Assembly: GCA_023159155.1 (NCBI GenBank)
Contig: JAJNNX010000004.1
Span: 930,001 to 994,000, forward strand
Reading direction: 5' to 3'
Source of the DNA: Ustulina deusta
Lineage: Eukaryota; Ascomycota; Sordariomycetes; Xylariales; Xylariaceae
DNA length: 64,000 nt
Position 1 is the first letter of the stretch. Each line of letters begins with the position of its first letter. Made by a program: the position numbers and the translations under genes. Under the pieces are notes generated by a model, which was not told where the DNA came from, made no database searches, and saw only the letters and a list, made by a program, of their open reading frames with translations. This document shows, piece by piece, positions 22,601 through 34,700 of the stretch.

Positions 22601-23949
22601 TTGTATGTAGAACAACACATCGAAAACAGCAAGACAAAAGTCCCCGCATCTACAAATTAGGCTAGACTAGCCGAGATTCTTGCACTATTTATACCATCGC
22701 CCCTCCGGAAAACGCACAGTGAACGCACAGCAACAAGACACGCAACTCCAGCGTAATCTGTGGTTGAGGAGGCGTCAATTGGCTCAGCTCATACACGTGC
22801 CAAAGCATCGACATCTGCCTATGTATAGCCAACCTATGCTGAATCTCGGTTATCTTGCACACATCAGAGTTGAAGGCCCAGATAACAGCTGACACTCTTC
22901 GCCAACAAATATAACCAACAGAATCTACATGTGTCAGCTAGCACGACATGCGCCCGGATTGTCAGGTCGTCGTAGATGATACTCAGATTATATTTTGATA
23001 TATTTTCTTCGCTACCGTATCTTGAGTACAAAATACTTCTACCCTCTGGCGTCCGTCATTTGCCCTCGTGGCTTTGACGCAGTGGTCTTCTTTACCCTAA
23101 TCTCTAGATAAATACGACGCTGGACATGTACACACTACACTACACCTGATCCAGCCAACCAAACGGCCACCCCCGGGGCGCTTCCCCGGATTTCTCTATC
23201 GCGAGCCATCGTCCGGTCGCCTCCGGTATCTCTACAAGTACATACCTTCATGCTACTCTTATCAACGCCGTCGAAGTGACCTATCTAGACTAGGTTAGGT
23301 ATTCCTGCTGATGCCTTGATTCAACGAGACAAGAAAGAGTCTAGACTCAGCTCTCAATTAGCCCTGCATATCTAACTCGCTCGAAACAATCGGGTCCCTA
23401 TTCTCAATTTGCGCCGCCCGCAAACTATCTAACACCAAGTATTGTTTGGTGTAGTAGGTTGTGTAGGGGTGGTTCCCAACCGTTGTGGCCAACGTTGTTA
23501 TCTATCTATAGACGAGTTGTTCATGCGCGATTACTTACTACTGCTACCATATCATGTACATAGGATACATATTCCTCACCTATGCCTGCATAGTATGCAT
23601 ACTTGCAGCCCATGTATACTACAAGTACACAAGAAGCAAGGCAATGAGAGGAATGGGTAGGCATTGATTACTACTGCCCGTACATATGTATTCATTCCTA
23701 TCTCTCCTACACCTACCCAAGTGTATGCTTGTCTCCGCCGAAATGAGGTCATGCATTTCATCACTATTCGACTTATTTCAATTTTTCATCTTTCGAACAC
23801 CTCGAATACTGCTCCCCATATGACACAATATCTACCCCCGCACACGATAGCCGGAATGGTAGCATGGTACCTAGATGCAGTAGGTAGTACAATGTATAGC
23901 TTGAGATATGGTAACATCGGCCCACGTTTTGGTCTCGTCACCCTACATT

Positions 23950-24131
23950 GTATACACACACACACACACTCCATATACACTACATAGTGCCTCTGTGGGT
24001 AATTCCACCCTCCGCTACCTACCTACCTCGAAGCAAGACACACCATTTATATCCCCACGCTATGGCAAAAAGCGGTTACCACCTTGTCCTCTCCCTCGTT
24101 TCACTCGAGCCATGTGTGTGTGTGTGTATAC
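23950..24131. repeat. 18-base perfect inverted repeat made of CA/GT runs
   Basis: The arm at 23950-23967 (GTATAC followed by AC units) is the exact reverse complement of the arm at 24114-24131 (GT units ending in GTATAC). The spacer is 146 bases. A hairpin is possible, but both arms are low complexity. Confidence 0.8.
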
Positions 24132-24526
24132 GGTTGTAGATAGCCCCAAACCACATATCTGCAAGTATCGACGACACTTCGCCGATCATCCTGTTCATAT
24201 ACCCATTCTCCTTCAAGTCCAGCGTGCTGACCCTGGTGTACTGCTAGTATTCTGTAGTGTAGGCCTAGTCGAATTGACCGGCAGGATCTCACGACCACGT
24301 GGTGAAGCAGGCAACGACCACAGGAGCCAACCCAAACCACCAAACCAGCCACTTTGTTGAGAGACTTGACTGTACGGCTCAAAAAAGGCGACAGCAACCA
24401 CCTAGTCCCCGGTATCTAGTGTACTCCTTAGTCTTGGTACTAGCGCATCGTACTAACGAGAAGAACGGGGGAAACAAGGGAGAGAGGAAAAATTCCTTTC
24501 TAATCTGCCTAGTCTAATAAAACCTC

Positions 24527-27500
24527 CTATTCGAACCCAATTTCCCTCACGATCCTTTTGACGGACGTTTTATCAGCCTTACCCCAATCGGCACCGAGGA
24601 GCGGATTCCTCTTTTTCTTCTCATCGTCGCCCCCCCGCTCCCCGTCGATCTCGTGTTCCCCGTCACTCCTCTCATCTCCACCAAGCCCCAACCCAACGAG
24701 ACCCCACAGTTCGTCAACGACCATACTTCTAACTCGAGGCCATGGATGAATCAGCAGTGCGCCCAGACGCTTTTTCGCCTCCGCAACCCCCTCTTCCTGC
24801 CTCCCCCCCGCTAGTTCCAGCACCATGATGCTGGCCGTGTCTAGCCGGCCGGCAGCATCAACATTGCTGTCCATGCCGATACTCTCGTCGGTGTCATTAG
24901 CGTTGCTTGTGCCTGTTGTTGATGTTCCCATGATTGCCATCTTCGTCGTGCTCCCGGTCTGGACCGCCGCAATAGCGCCGTAGACCTTGATACACGCCTC
25001 CAGCTTACGAACGTTGCCAGTTTTGTATGCCGCTTTCTGCACTAGGAGGCAAAGCTGTTTTAGGTTGAAGTAGTGCACACTTCCGCGACCCGTACTAGTG
25101 GTATTAGCACCGGCAAGGCATGCGGTGTTATAACAGCGCTGCAGCAAGCCGACGTGGGACAGATATGCAAGGACCTCTAAGGTAGGGACTAACACCCGGT
25201 CCTGCCCGGTATACAGCTTCAGGTTGTACAGGAGCGAGCCGTACACTTGGCGCAGCCCTTCGTCCGACGTTTCGCAGAGTCCGGCGAGAGCGGCACGTGT
25301 CTCCACCACAAGGTCTTCATTCCCCGTATCCGCTGATGTGACGAGGCCAGCTAGTAGACTGGACGTGCAGTCTTCGATGCTGAGAGTAGAATCACAGGTG
25401 CCGATGTTCAACCGAGCTGTGTCACGGAGGGTAAACAAGAAACCGAAGTAATTCCTCGAGGTAAATGATAGCTCCTGGAAAGTCTCAGAGTCGCTACACC
25501 AGCGTCAGTATAAAGTTAATCGATATGCAGTTGTCTCGTGAACATACCTGGGCTGGAGAACTATTCCCAGTGTCGACTTTGCCTCGGCTCGGACACGATC
25601 CAGTTTCTCGGCTGCTAAACGCAAAATTTGAGGGAACAATCGAATCACAAGTTCCTGGTTCCTGTCTTGGGCTTGCCAGAGGGTTTTCGTGGCCTTGATT
25701 GCCTCTAACCTAACATGAGAGCCGATATCACCTCGCGCGTTCGTCGTATAGTTGTCCAGTCCTTCTGAGATTAAACCAAGAAATTCGGTGGACTCTAACC
25801 GGAGGACGTTTTTGTCGATAAGGCTCTGTATGATCGCCACACGCGTTTCGATATTGTTGTCCTTTGCCCACCGCTCTCCCAGGACCGTAGGTATCGAAAT
25901 TTGCTTAGTGTCAGCATTCCCAATAGTTTTAAGGTAGGCTAGGACGGGCTGGCTTCGGGTGAGTGCATGAAAATACCCATCCCCATGTCTCTTTCGTGGT
26001 GCCCGGGGCGTGCAAACTTTCTCGCTCCAGTCTAGTATGATCTTAGCTCGTCTTGTAGGTCTTGACAATAGAAGAAGAATCAAGGCAGCTTCAGACGAAG
26101 GTTTTATGACTTCAATTTCATTCCTGTCGAGCCAGGCATTCACACAGTCTTCGGCAATTCCTAGGAAATCGTCGAACAAGTCCTGTTGGCGAATTCGGGC
26201 AGCGTCAATAAAGTTCAACGATTTCATTAGAAGACTCCAGTCTGCCTCGTCGACGATAGCTGATCCCTGTTGTATGAATGTTTTTAGTTGGGAGAACTGC
26301 TGCTCATGGCCCGCGAGGCTCAATAGGAAGATGGGCGTAGCGGAGACAATCAACGTGCTAGTGGCCTCCGCCATTAATTCCGGCTTTCGAAACTCCGTCC
26401 CTTTCGATTCTTGCAAGATTGCCTTGAGGCTATTGTACACTGTTGAGATGGGTAGCCGATCGACTTGTCCCTCTAGTCCTCTCTCTTCAATAAAACTTGG
26501 AATAGAGTCGAAAATCGCCGCAAGACTCAACAGGAGGCCGTGGCGCTCCTCCACCTGTCGTAACTGGAGACTTTGGATTCGAGAAAGAAGCAGTTCGATC
26601 GAGGTGGAGATGTTGTCAAGGGGGTTTACTGAGGCTGTTCGAGCCAACTCTGCAGTCAGAACCCCAAAAGAAGCTGCGGCTACTCTTCGGGCGCCTGCGT
26701 CCATATCCCCAATGCCTCGCCAGCCCAGGGTCGCTTCTAAGAGAACATGCCCATAATGAGATGATAGCCTCGTTGCTCGGAGGGCCACCTCATGTATTGC
26801 TCTGGAACGCAAGGCAACTGCATGATAGTCGGCGGTTTGGACTACGGAGATACCTGTCTCTACCGTATCGGGATGACGACCAATCAATTCTTGTAAGGCA
26901 GCAGAGGAGCCCCGCCGAATGTTGCCGGCTGGGTCAAGGGATGCGGTGACGACCAGTTCTGTCGCGATAACTTGCAGAATCGATGCAGCAGGATCATGTC
27001 CCCGAGCTACGAGAACAGACTGTGTTTCCACTTGAAGCAATTCCGCAGTGCTGTAGCGACGAGCGAGTGACCAAATTCCAAAGCAAGAAGCATCTCTGAC
27101 GTTGGTGCCCATGGAACCGCCGCCGGGACTTCGCTTTTCGAAAGAGAGACCGATGAGTAGCGCATGGATGATATGCGACAGATTTTCTAGAGGCGGTGAT
27201 CTTCTGTAGAGGAGATGAGACAAGGTGAGCATGAGGCCATGCCACTCTAAGGGATCAACAGCCGTGAGATCTCTGACGGCTGGGACCGTTGGATCTGATT
27301 TGTTGTTAATCCAAAGGACATTGCGGTTTAGGGATTCGATAACGGCTTCGATAACCTGTGAGGCCATGTCGGGGTCTAACTTGAGAGTGATGATACTTAA
27401 TGCCTTGCTGGCAGCGAATCTGACTGGCGTATCGTTATCTGCGAGACGCTCGAGCAAGTATCCGATCGTAGTTTCTATCATCTCAGTATCAGACATGCTC

Positions 27501-28605
27501 TGTCGAGATTTGCGCAGCACTATGGTGATAATCGACCGAGTGACTTTGATCATCATCTTGCGCGCGAGGGCGGACCCATTTATGACTTTGTAGATATCGT
27601 TATCCTCGGCAGGGACCGCCTGTACGGCGTAGAAAATAGCAGACAGGTGTTGGTCCATGATAGATGTGTCTTCAGCAGCATGCAAGACTCCTGCTAAAAA
27701 TGATAAGCTCCCGATGAAATAATATGAAGACACTGCGGCCGCATCCTTCGTCGACTTCAGTGTAGATAAAGCCCATTTCACAAGAGCACTCAGCACGCCC
27801 ATTTCTTGCATGTCCCTTCGCATAGCTAAGCGAACCAAAAGCGCCTTTGCGCCATCCCGCTCCTTTCCAGGCGAGGCAAGATAGCGGGTAGCTAGAGGAA
27901 TAACTCGCAAGGTGATGCGAGGCACCTGTTGCGGCCATTGAAATCCTGGCAGAGCTGGCTGTTCGAATTCATCTGCATCGCCGGAAGAAATAGTAGCTAG
28001 ATCAAAAGGCGCGAAGAACAACTGGGACAACCAAACAAGGACTACATATCTTTCATGCCATGTCCAGGAGTTGACCAGCTCCGTTTTCAGCGCAGCATCC
28101 GTGTCTCGTTCCGAGTCTTCGATTGCTTGGAGTAGGAGCTCGAGATATCTCGTCTCAACATTGAGAAAGCGCACAATCACTTTCTCGCCCCTCACCTTGC
28201 AGAACGTGTAGATAATCCTGCAGATTGCATTTGGGAGAGGATGCAGCAGCTGGGATCTCGTCGACAGTTTGCTTGACCTCCTGCGGTCTTGCAAGCACTC
28301 CAAATAAGCGCTTGCCAGAACCGGGAGCCATCTCGGAAGATGAGGGTCGAGTAGCTGTGGCAGTTCCTGGAAGTGTTCTAGCACCTTAGAAGCACGGACG
28401 TCAGTGTCTGCTGAGTAATGCAATACGAGGACCCCGGAGCACATACGTGAGAGATCAGCCTCGACGTTTCTCTCGAACGGACACGCCGCCTCAGCTGCCC
28501 GTTCGGCTTCCTCAAGAACGGGTCCAGCGAGCGGTCAAAGTCGCCAATGAAGTCGGCCGCATGTTTCTGAATGTATGCATCCCGGTCGTTGTCCAAGGCG
28601 TCCAT
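24527..28605 (-). CDS. alp1: tubulin-specific chaperone D (cofactor D)
   Basis: Three exons on the minus strand, 28447-28605, 25548-28384 and 24527-25493, give 1320 codons. The introns are 62 bases (GTATGT, CTTCTAAG) and 54 bases (GTATGT, GGTGTAG). Cofactor D binds beta-tubulin and acts with cofactors E and C in tubulin heterodimer assembly and recycling; fission yeast calls it Alp1 and budding yeast Cin1. The protein is a HEAT/ARM-type alpha solenoid. Diagnostic stretches are VLEHFQELPQLLDPHLPRWL right after intron 1, WHERYVVLVWLSQLFFAPFD, VRFAASKALSIITLKLDPDM, DASCFGIWSLARRYSTAEL and the terminal DWGKADKTSVKRIVREIGFE. Fungal homologues run about 1100-1300 residues. The last exon has a Thr/Ser-rich insert (MGTSTTGTSNANDTDESIG) and an acidic/basic linker near the end. 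The first in-frame ATG is used as start; the frame is open 12 codons further upstream only through a TTG. An out-of-frame ATG at 28648 overlaps the start. Confidence 0.93.
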
Positions 28606-30099
28606 CTTGCGAAGATTCGAGCCGTCGTCTTCGTCGGGCAATTTTCATTTGACGTGCTATCTCGACAGCGCTCTAAGTAGTCTAAGGTTGGGTTTCGGAG
28701 CGCGAAACCCCCGCAAGTCGAGCTGTGGTTGTTGTTCACGGGATTTTAGGCAGCGAAATAGGAGAAACTATCGGAGCGCCCATCCAAAAATTCAAAAACT
28801 ATCAAGTAGCAATCATTTTGTTTCTACTCGACGACAGTTGCGCCAGTAACCCAACTCTATAGATATCACTGAATGACTGCACCCGACGCAAGCATGAGCG
28901 GGCATGCCCTTCGTTGCATTAGGTAGTGGGTTATACAATTAGGTTATTTCCCGCATACTTGCATCCTCCACTCCCATTATGCTGCTATCCGTGACAAGGT
29001 TCTGATTATGTATATACCAGGTTAGGTAGTACCCAGGTAGGTAGCTACCTAGTACTCATCCGACTCTCCCGGTCACTAAGTCTCATGTTAAGAAATGCCA
29101 TAATTGAACATGATATAATGGACATAAACATGACTTATTGTAGAGAATTTAACGTTAAGAGGACGTGTTGTCTCTGCGATCCTTCAAAGACGATGTACTT
29201 CATGAACCTACGAGTGTAGAAGCTGGCAAATGATTTCGCGTGGTTAACCAGATCTAAATTTAAACCTCACCCGAGTAGCGTCTGTGCCATCACTGCCGGG
29301 AAACCCCAATAAAGCGGTGTGCGGGAAATAGATTCATTGTGGGAGGTACTGGGTAAGTAAGGCACTGATCAATATGACGAGAGAGCTCGGGGATGGGCGG
29401 CTAAATGTTGTGTGACACATATTAATGAACTACCCGGTACTCACGGTGCACGTCAAAGTGACAGCGTGCAGGGACGTATGTGCGTAATTTCAACCACCTG
29501 CAAGCCACTGTTGAGGAGTCAAGCATTTGAACCATGAATCCTGGGTGTCTGCCAGGGCATTCCTTCTTCATATTATAAAGTACTCACGATTTGTGGGGGG
29601 TTATATGCATACTTAATGTAGGGCAGGACGATGATCTGTGGAGTTGGGTGATCAACAGTTTTCTCCTATCGTGAGAAGTTAAAATCCCGAAACAAGATCC
29701 GCGGCGGCTAATGTGTGGCTAAGAATATCGAGCCCAGTTTGCGATGACGATCATTATTTTCGTCTTCACATTTGGTATCACGAAGTGCTTCAGCGCATCC
29801 AAAACAGAGTTTCCTGTGGAGCAGAATGCATTGGTTCTTGAACAGATCCGAGAATGAAAAAGGCTCAAGTCGTATAACTCGTCTTAGACGATGAGCGTGT
29901 GAAATATTTATGAATTAAACAGTAAAGTATCGCTTGTGACGATTATCGTAATCTCAAAGTTCCGTGCCCGTATAATATAACGCAATTTAGACCTTGATGC
30001 CAACGCCGATCCAGTCTTCGCTGTGGCCCATCTAACTTGAGAGAGGGGTCCGTGGTATCATAGAAAACACTCAAAAATATACTCAAAGTAGATTGATGT
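28606..30099. other. intergenic between cofactor D and GH76 genes
   Basis: The cofactor D 5' region (left) and GH76 3' flank (right). TAGGTA-type words with a GGTAGGTAGCTACC near-palindrome occur at about 29022-29053. Nothing else supported. Confidence 0.5.
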
Positions 30100-31386
30100 T
30101 TACGCGACGGCAACTGCAGCCACAAGAGCATCCATAGCAGAGCTTTGTGTGCCAGCGCTTGCGGTCGCAAACGGGCCGTCCCACGTAGGACCTAGTTGGT
30201 CGTCGCTGTTCCGATCGTTGGCCCAGATTGCATCCGCGTTGTTGAGAAGAAAGTTCTGGAATGCAGCTTGGGGTGCCGCCTGCTGCAGCTCACGCAAGTT
30301 GCGCATAAATACGCCTTTGAACTGAGCGCCATCAGCCCCACAATCTGGCTCACAGCCCTCGTATAGAACGCCATCTCGGCTCAAATGGACGATTGCAGCG
30401 GTGGCAATAGATGAGGCAGTGGTGAGTAGGGACTTATCGCCGGAAGCTTTGGATAGCTCCACCAACGCTCCCAATATGACTCCTTGGTTGTACGTCCAGG
30501 TATTCCCTCCATTGTTCTTACAGTCCTCATCGAGCCCATCATTGATGAGGTTATCTTGATTAATCATACCACTACTCTTGAACCAAGCCCATTGCTTCTG
30601 GGCAATACCGAGGTAATAATCCTTTTTGTCCGAAATACGATTGGCGAGAGAAGCGGCTACTTTGAGATAGAGCTCGTTGGCGATAGCATTCGTGTAGGTG
30701 CCGACTTTACTCCAGTAGATACCGCCACAGCTAGAGGCGCCCCCCTTCATATCTTCAAATATTTCCATCGCTGCTTGGAGATATTTTTGGTCTCCTAAAC
30801 CATAGACCCCGACATCATGGCTGCGGATTACTGCCGCGTTCGAATCAGCATTGGCGTAAACATACTCATGGAAGACAACACGACACGTAGTTCCATTCAA
30901 CTAGGAGGGAGCGTGAAAGGGCATTTTAAAGAGGCAGGACTACTCACGAGCAAGTGCCCACCATCCCTCATCATCGTAATAATCATTAAGGAAATCGTCA
31001 AAGCCTCTCTTGGAGATATCTGACGGTCTGGACAACTTGACGTAGGTCGAGATGGGAAGACCCGCAGTACTTAGAGCCTTGATAGCCTGGAATGAGGTTT
31101 TCTGTGCCTGTTCGTATGTATTCTGGATGATGTTGGGGATGCTGAGCGAGACGGCCGACTCGGGATTTTGGATAGCATAATCGGCAAGCACAGTCAAGCA
31201 ATTGGCCGAGTTCCACCAGCCTGTGGAGTCCCATAAGCCGGTGCCCTGATTATACCAGCTCTGGAGAGTGTGAACAGCAGCGACCGTGTTGGCATCATAG
31301 GTTGCTTGAGATTTGAAGGTGTTATGAGAGGACATATAGAAAACGGCCCTCGCGGCCAGGCCGCCAGTGGAGGACACAGAAACCAT
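30100..31386 (-). CDS. GH76 alpha-1,6-mannanase-like glycosidase
   Basis: Two exons, 30948-31386 and 30100-30830, give 389 codons. The 117-base intron (GTGAGT donor, gctgat branch, GCGGCAG acceptor) restores EGWWALALIRSHDV. Family GH76 endo-alpha-1,6-mannanases cut mannan backbones, and fungal members help remodel the cell wall or use mannan. The consecutive catalytic aspartates are in DYYDDEGWWALA at D138 and D139. Other conserved stretches are LQSWYNQGTGLWDSTGWWNS, CGGIYWSKVGTYTNAIANEL, NDGLDEDCKNNGGNTWTYNQ and EPDCGADGAQFKGVFMRNL. About 25 residues (ALSTAGLPISTYVKLSRPSD) before the catalytic site look like an insertion. The ATG used does not give a signal peptide, which is odd for a wall enzyme. 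A separate ATG at 31460 encodes a signal-like peptide in another frame that stops 9 bases upstream, so the 5' end may be broken or mis-modelled. There is no C-terminal GPI-like tail. Confidence 0.82.
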
Positions 31387-31683
31387 GATAGCAATCAATA
31401 GTAAGTAAGAGAGACAAATGAAAATAGAATGATGGAGATCAGCTTCTTAGCATAGGCCATCCCATGGGCGGTCTCGCGAAGTCGACGGATCCGGCGAAGG
31501 ATATAAATAAAAGAGAGAAAGAAGAAATGAAGATGCACTTTCCTTGTGTTGTCATAGATTCGCCAGGGCCTATACTTGGATGGACATAAGGGTTCGATAT
31601 TAAGGGAGGTACCAAGGAGGTACCAGCCGTATCAACCTAGCCTTCCCCCATGTCAACCCCGGCACTCCGTGTTGACAAACATC

Positions 31684-31706
31684 TACACTACACTACACTA
31701 CACTAC
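31684..31706. repeat. (ACACT)n array
   Basis: Four tandem ACACT units are visible. ACTAC/ACACT words recur widely in this window, for example near 20668, 23136 and 52360. Confidence 0.85.
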
Positions 31707-34700
31707 GCTCCATCTGTGCTCGGGCACAACATTGAAAGCCAGGAAGCGGTTGTTGTTGCGGGGGTTGGGAGTCATCTGGCATTGCTCGATGACGACCGGT
31801 TGGGTGTCGACATATGCACAAGACCCCCCCTCGTGAGAGGGTATTCACCTCGGCAGCATTGTTTTTGGAGCTTCTTGGGAGGTGCAAATTTTGAAAACGA
31901 TCAGCGCGGCATATGGTGATTGGTGGTGCTAGGAGAGCTGTACCTAGTGTACACTACCTATACTACCTGGTAGAGTGAGTTGGTACCTAGTGCATGCTGT
32001 GCCGCTTGCCACCTCATTCGGTACCCATGGTGCGAGCAAGGAAGGGCACTTCGCTCTATCTGCTGGATTAAGAAAGGAGGACTTGGAGGGCTTGCAACGA
32101 GCTAGCCGACATCCTGATAGGGCTGGGTGCTGTTTCAGAACAAGATTGCCCTTATGCTGGGCCTTGGCTGCGCATCCTTGACTCGTGTTGTGCCGTGGTG
32201 CCGAGATGACTTGCTATCGGCGCCTTTTCTCAAAACCACGATAAGAAAAGGGGATGAGAAAAGGGTGGAGACCCAGAACACATTCTGTGTTAGAGTGCCG
32301 TCAAATTGTCTGCCAAGCAGCTTTGATAGTGTGATAGAGAATCAGGTAGGCGTCTCACATGGCCAACACAGATGTTGCCAAAATCAATCCGCTTTTGGTA
32401 GGTAGAAAGACGAAGGTTCGGTATCTTGAGAAACCGCGGTAGCCCTATCTGGTTAGTGCTCTATTAGCTTCAGGTACACACTAGACTAGGTACATATGTA
32501 CCTAACCCACTACACACACAAGGTGTGCCAGCCCCGCTCCACAATTCGACAACCTGCACACTTTCTACTGAGCGCGCGGCTGTTGAGCTTGAGCCAGCCA
32601 ATGGTAGCGCGGATAAGCGACACAGGAGGAACAAAAGGGGCTGTTTTGGGATTGCTGAGATCCAGATCCGTCGTTTCAACACCATCTTTACCGCCGTATT
32701 CGTTTGCGGCGTACCAGCGCGGCAACAGCTCACCAGCACAACACCGTCCGCATCATGCGTAGCTGGGTTGTGACTCGGCTTGGCGAACTCATCCATTGAG
32801 ATTCCAGGCTTGAGCGGCATCACGATGACCGCACCAGTGCGCGGACTCGTGCCGTCGCTGCTGTGTTACATCGTGCGCCCCAACAAACAGGGACGCGGCC
32901 ACCTGTGAATGGAGCTGTCGGTTTCGGTCATTGTGTCGGCATCCATTGCGCTTGCAAGTAGACTTGGACCAAGTTCCCGAGCAAGTTGACGATGGCAGCC
33001 CGCTTGATCGCATCCTAGAGGAAAGCTTGGTGCTGAGTTGCACTGTTACGTTACTACTACCGGTTCGGGCCGTAACGATCATGTGAGGACTTATGCCACG
33101 AGGCTCAAAGCGATAGGGTAATAATTGGAGGATCGGCCGTGGCGTGTGCTCTCAAAGTCTCACGAGCACCACACATCTGCACGTCATTGCGCTTGAAGCT
33201 TGGCTTGCGAGTTTCTCTCTCGTAACTAAGGTTGACGGCACGAGACCAGCCATATTACTCGTTTATACTCGCTTATTCGGGAGGCAGCACAACGCAATTA
33301 ATCGACATATACTGCCATATTGAGAATGGTTACTGGGGTTGGCGGATACATGTGTACGAGGCAGCTACATGTTGAGCTGAAATTTGAGCATCATATGGCT
33401 TTCGCCATCTAATGCAACCCATGTTCCCCGCAGTCAACCCAAATCGAGATCCTTGTGAGCAGAAGACACAAGCTCATCCTTGGATCGAGCGAGACTTTTT
33501 TCGGTATGAACGCCATCCTGCTTGCTTTTCTCCGCATGGTCCCCCGCATTCTAGCGCCAGCCACATTATTTGATACCGTGCACACGGACTATCAGCCTAG
33601 TGGCCGGACGACGAGAGAATGCATGTAGGTATTCTCCAGTCACAGATTTCGTTCGCCAACGGAGTTTGCATGCGTTTGCCACGTCGGCGGTAGGCATGTC
33701 AGTGTGACGAACATCTTTCTCCGTCTAAATTGTGCAGTGTTCATGATAGCAGCACATCACATTGACGCCTCAGGAGTAAATACCATACCGAGAGGCTTTC
33801 GGTTTATCGTTTGATGTCTCGGCGTTTACGCACCGCCAGAGGTGAGCGTGTCTGGTTACACAGAAGCTGATAACCATCTCGCTAATTTTTAATGGCCGAC
33901 TCCAGGGACGAGTGAGGCGGTTAGTAAGGTGTGTGGCGGTGAAGATGATGTCATTTTTATATGGACTAGAAATCAATATACCAATCGGGCTTTTGGATGT
34001 TTAAAGAGAGACAAAAGAACTTCAGTTTGAACTATACTCCGAAACAAAAACACGAGGACGGACGATAGGGCCGTAAGGATACCCGACATCTACATATTGA
34101 CGAAAAGAAAATCCTTGGAAAATTGCTAGTTATCGCAGGACAGTCACTAGACTCCACGCCTTTTCTCGTCTCGCGTGCTGCAGTGCGGGTTTGCGTAACG
34201 TTCGTGAATCTCGAACTTTCTTTCGACCCGACTGGCATTTTCATGCATCTATCCACCAACGAGCTGCAATTTGCTTCCGTACCCAGAAAAACAACACCAA
34301 ATCTTCATGTCGTAACTCGGGATCTGGGTGTTTGCATCTAGTTCATTCCCCCCGCTATTATCTACAGCAGGAACGATATCACATATCCTTCTCCGCCATT
34401 CTTGGACACTCCGGAAGACCTACAACCACGGGACTTTTCTGCTTGTATAACAGACGACGGCCCCCCTTTCTACATAATCCCACTAAGTGCTTAGGAAATA
34501 CCTACCGACAATGCGTATGCTCACCTGGGCAGCAAGAATCCTACTGTTTCACGACCTAATACATGTTGCCCCTCACATGGACGAACCACAACATACACGA
34601 ACCATAAGAATAGGCCAGGCTTCAACGCCGACTAAATGATGATTCTCGGACGATGGAGGGTATCACATTAGAAGCGCGTTGGTCATGAACACGAGAAATA

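Larger units (their letters stand above)
17798..24526. other. 6.7 kb gene-poor region
   Basis: No supported gene. Frames up to about 150 codons (for example 18792-19193 minus, 19267-19626 plus, 23908-24360 plus) lack family features, regular composition or splice support. The region is rich in TAGGTA/TACCTA words (about 20028-20165, 21385-21515, 22286-22310, 22440-22600) and ACTACACT-type words (20668-20690, 23136-23150), and has the CA/GT inverted repeat at 23950-24131. No transposon ends or coding remnants were recognised. Confidence 0.5.

Noticed and set aside
26010..26756. A 248-codon plus-strand frame within cofactor D
   Set aside because: It is opposite to the intact cofactor D exon, has no family features, and reflects codon bias of the true strand.
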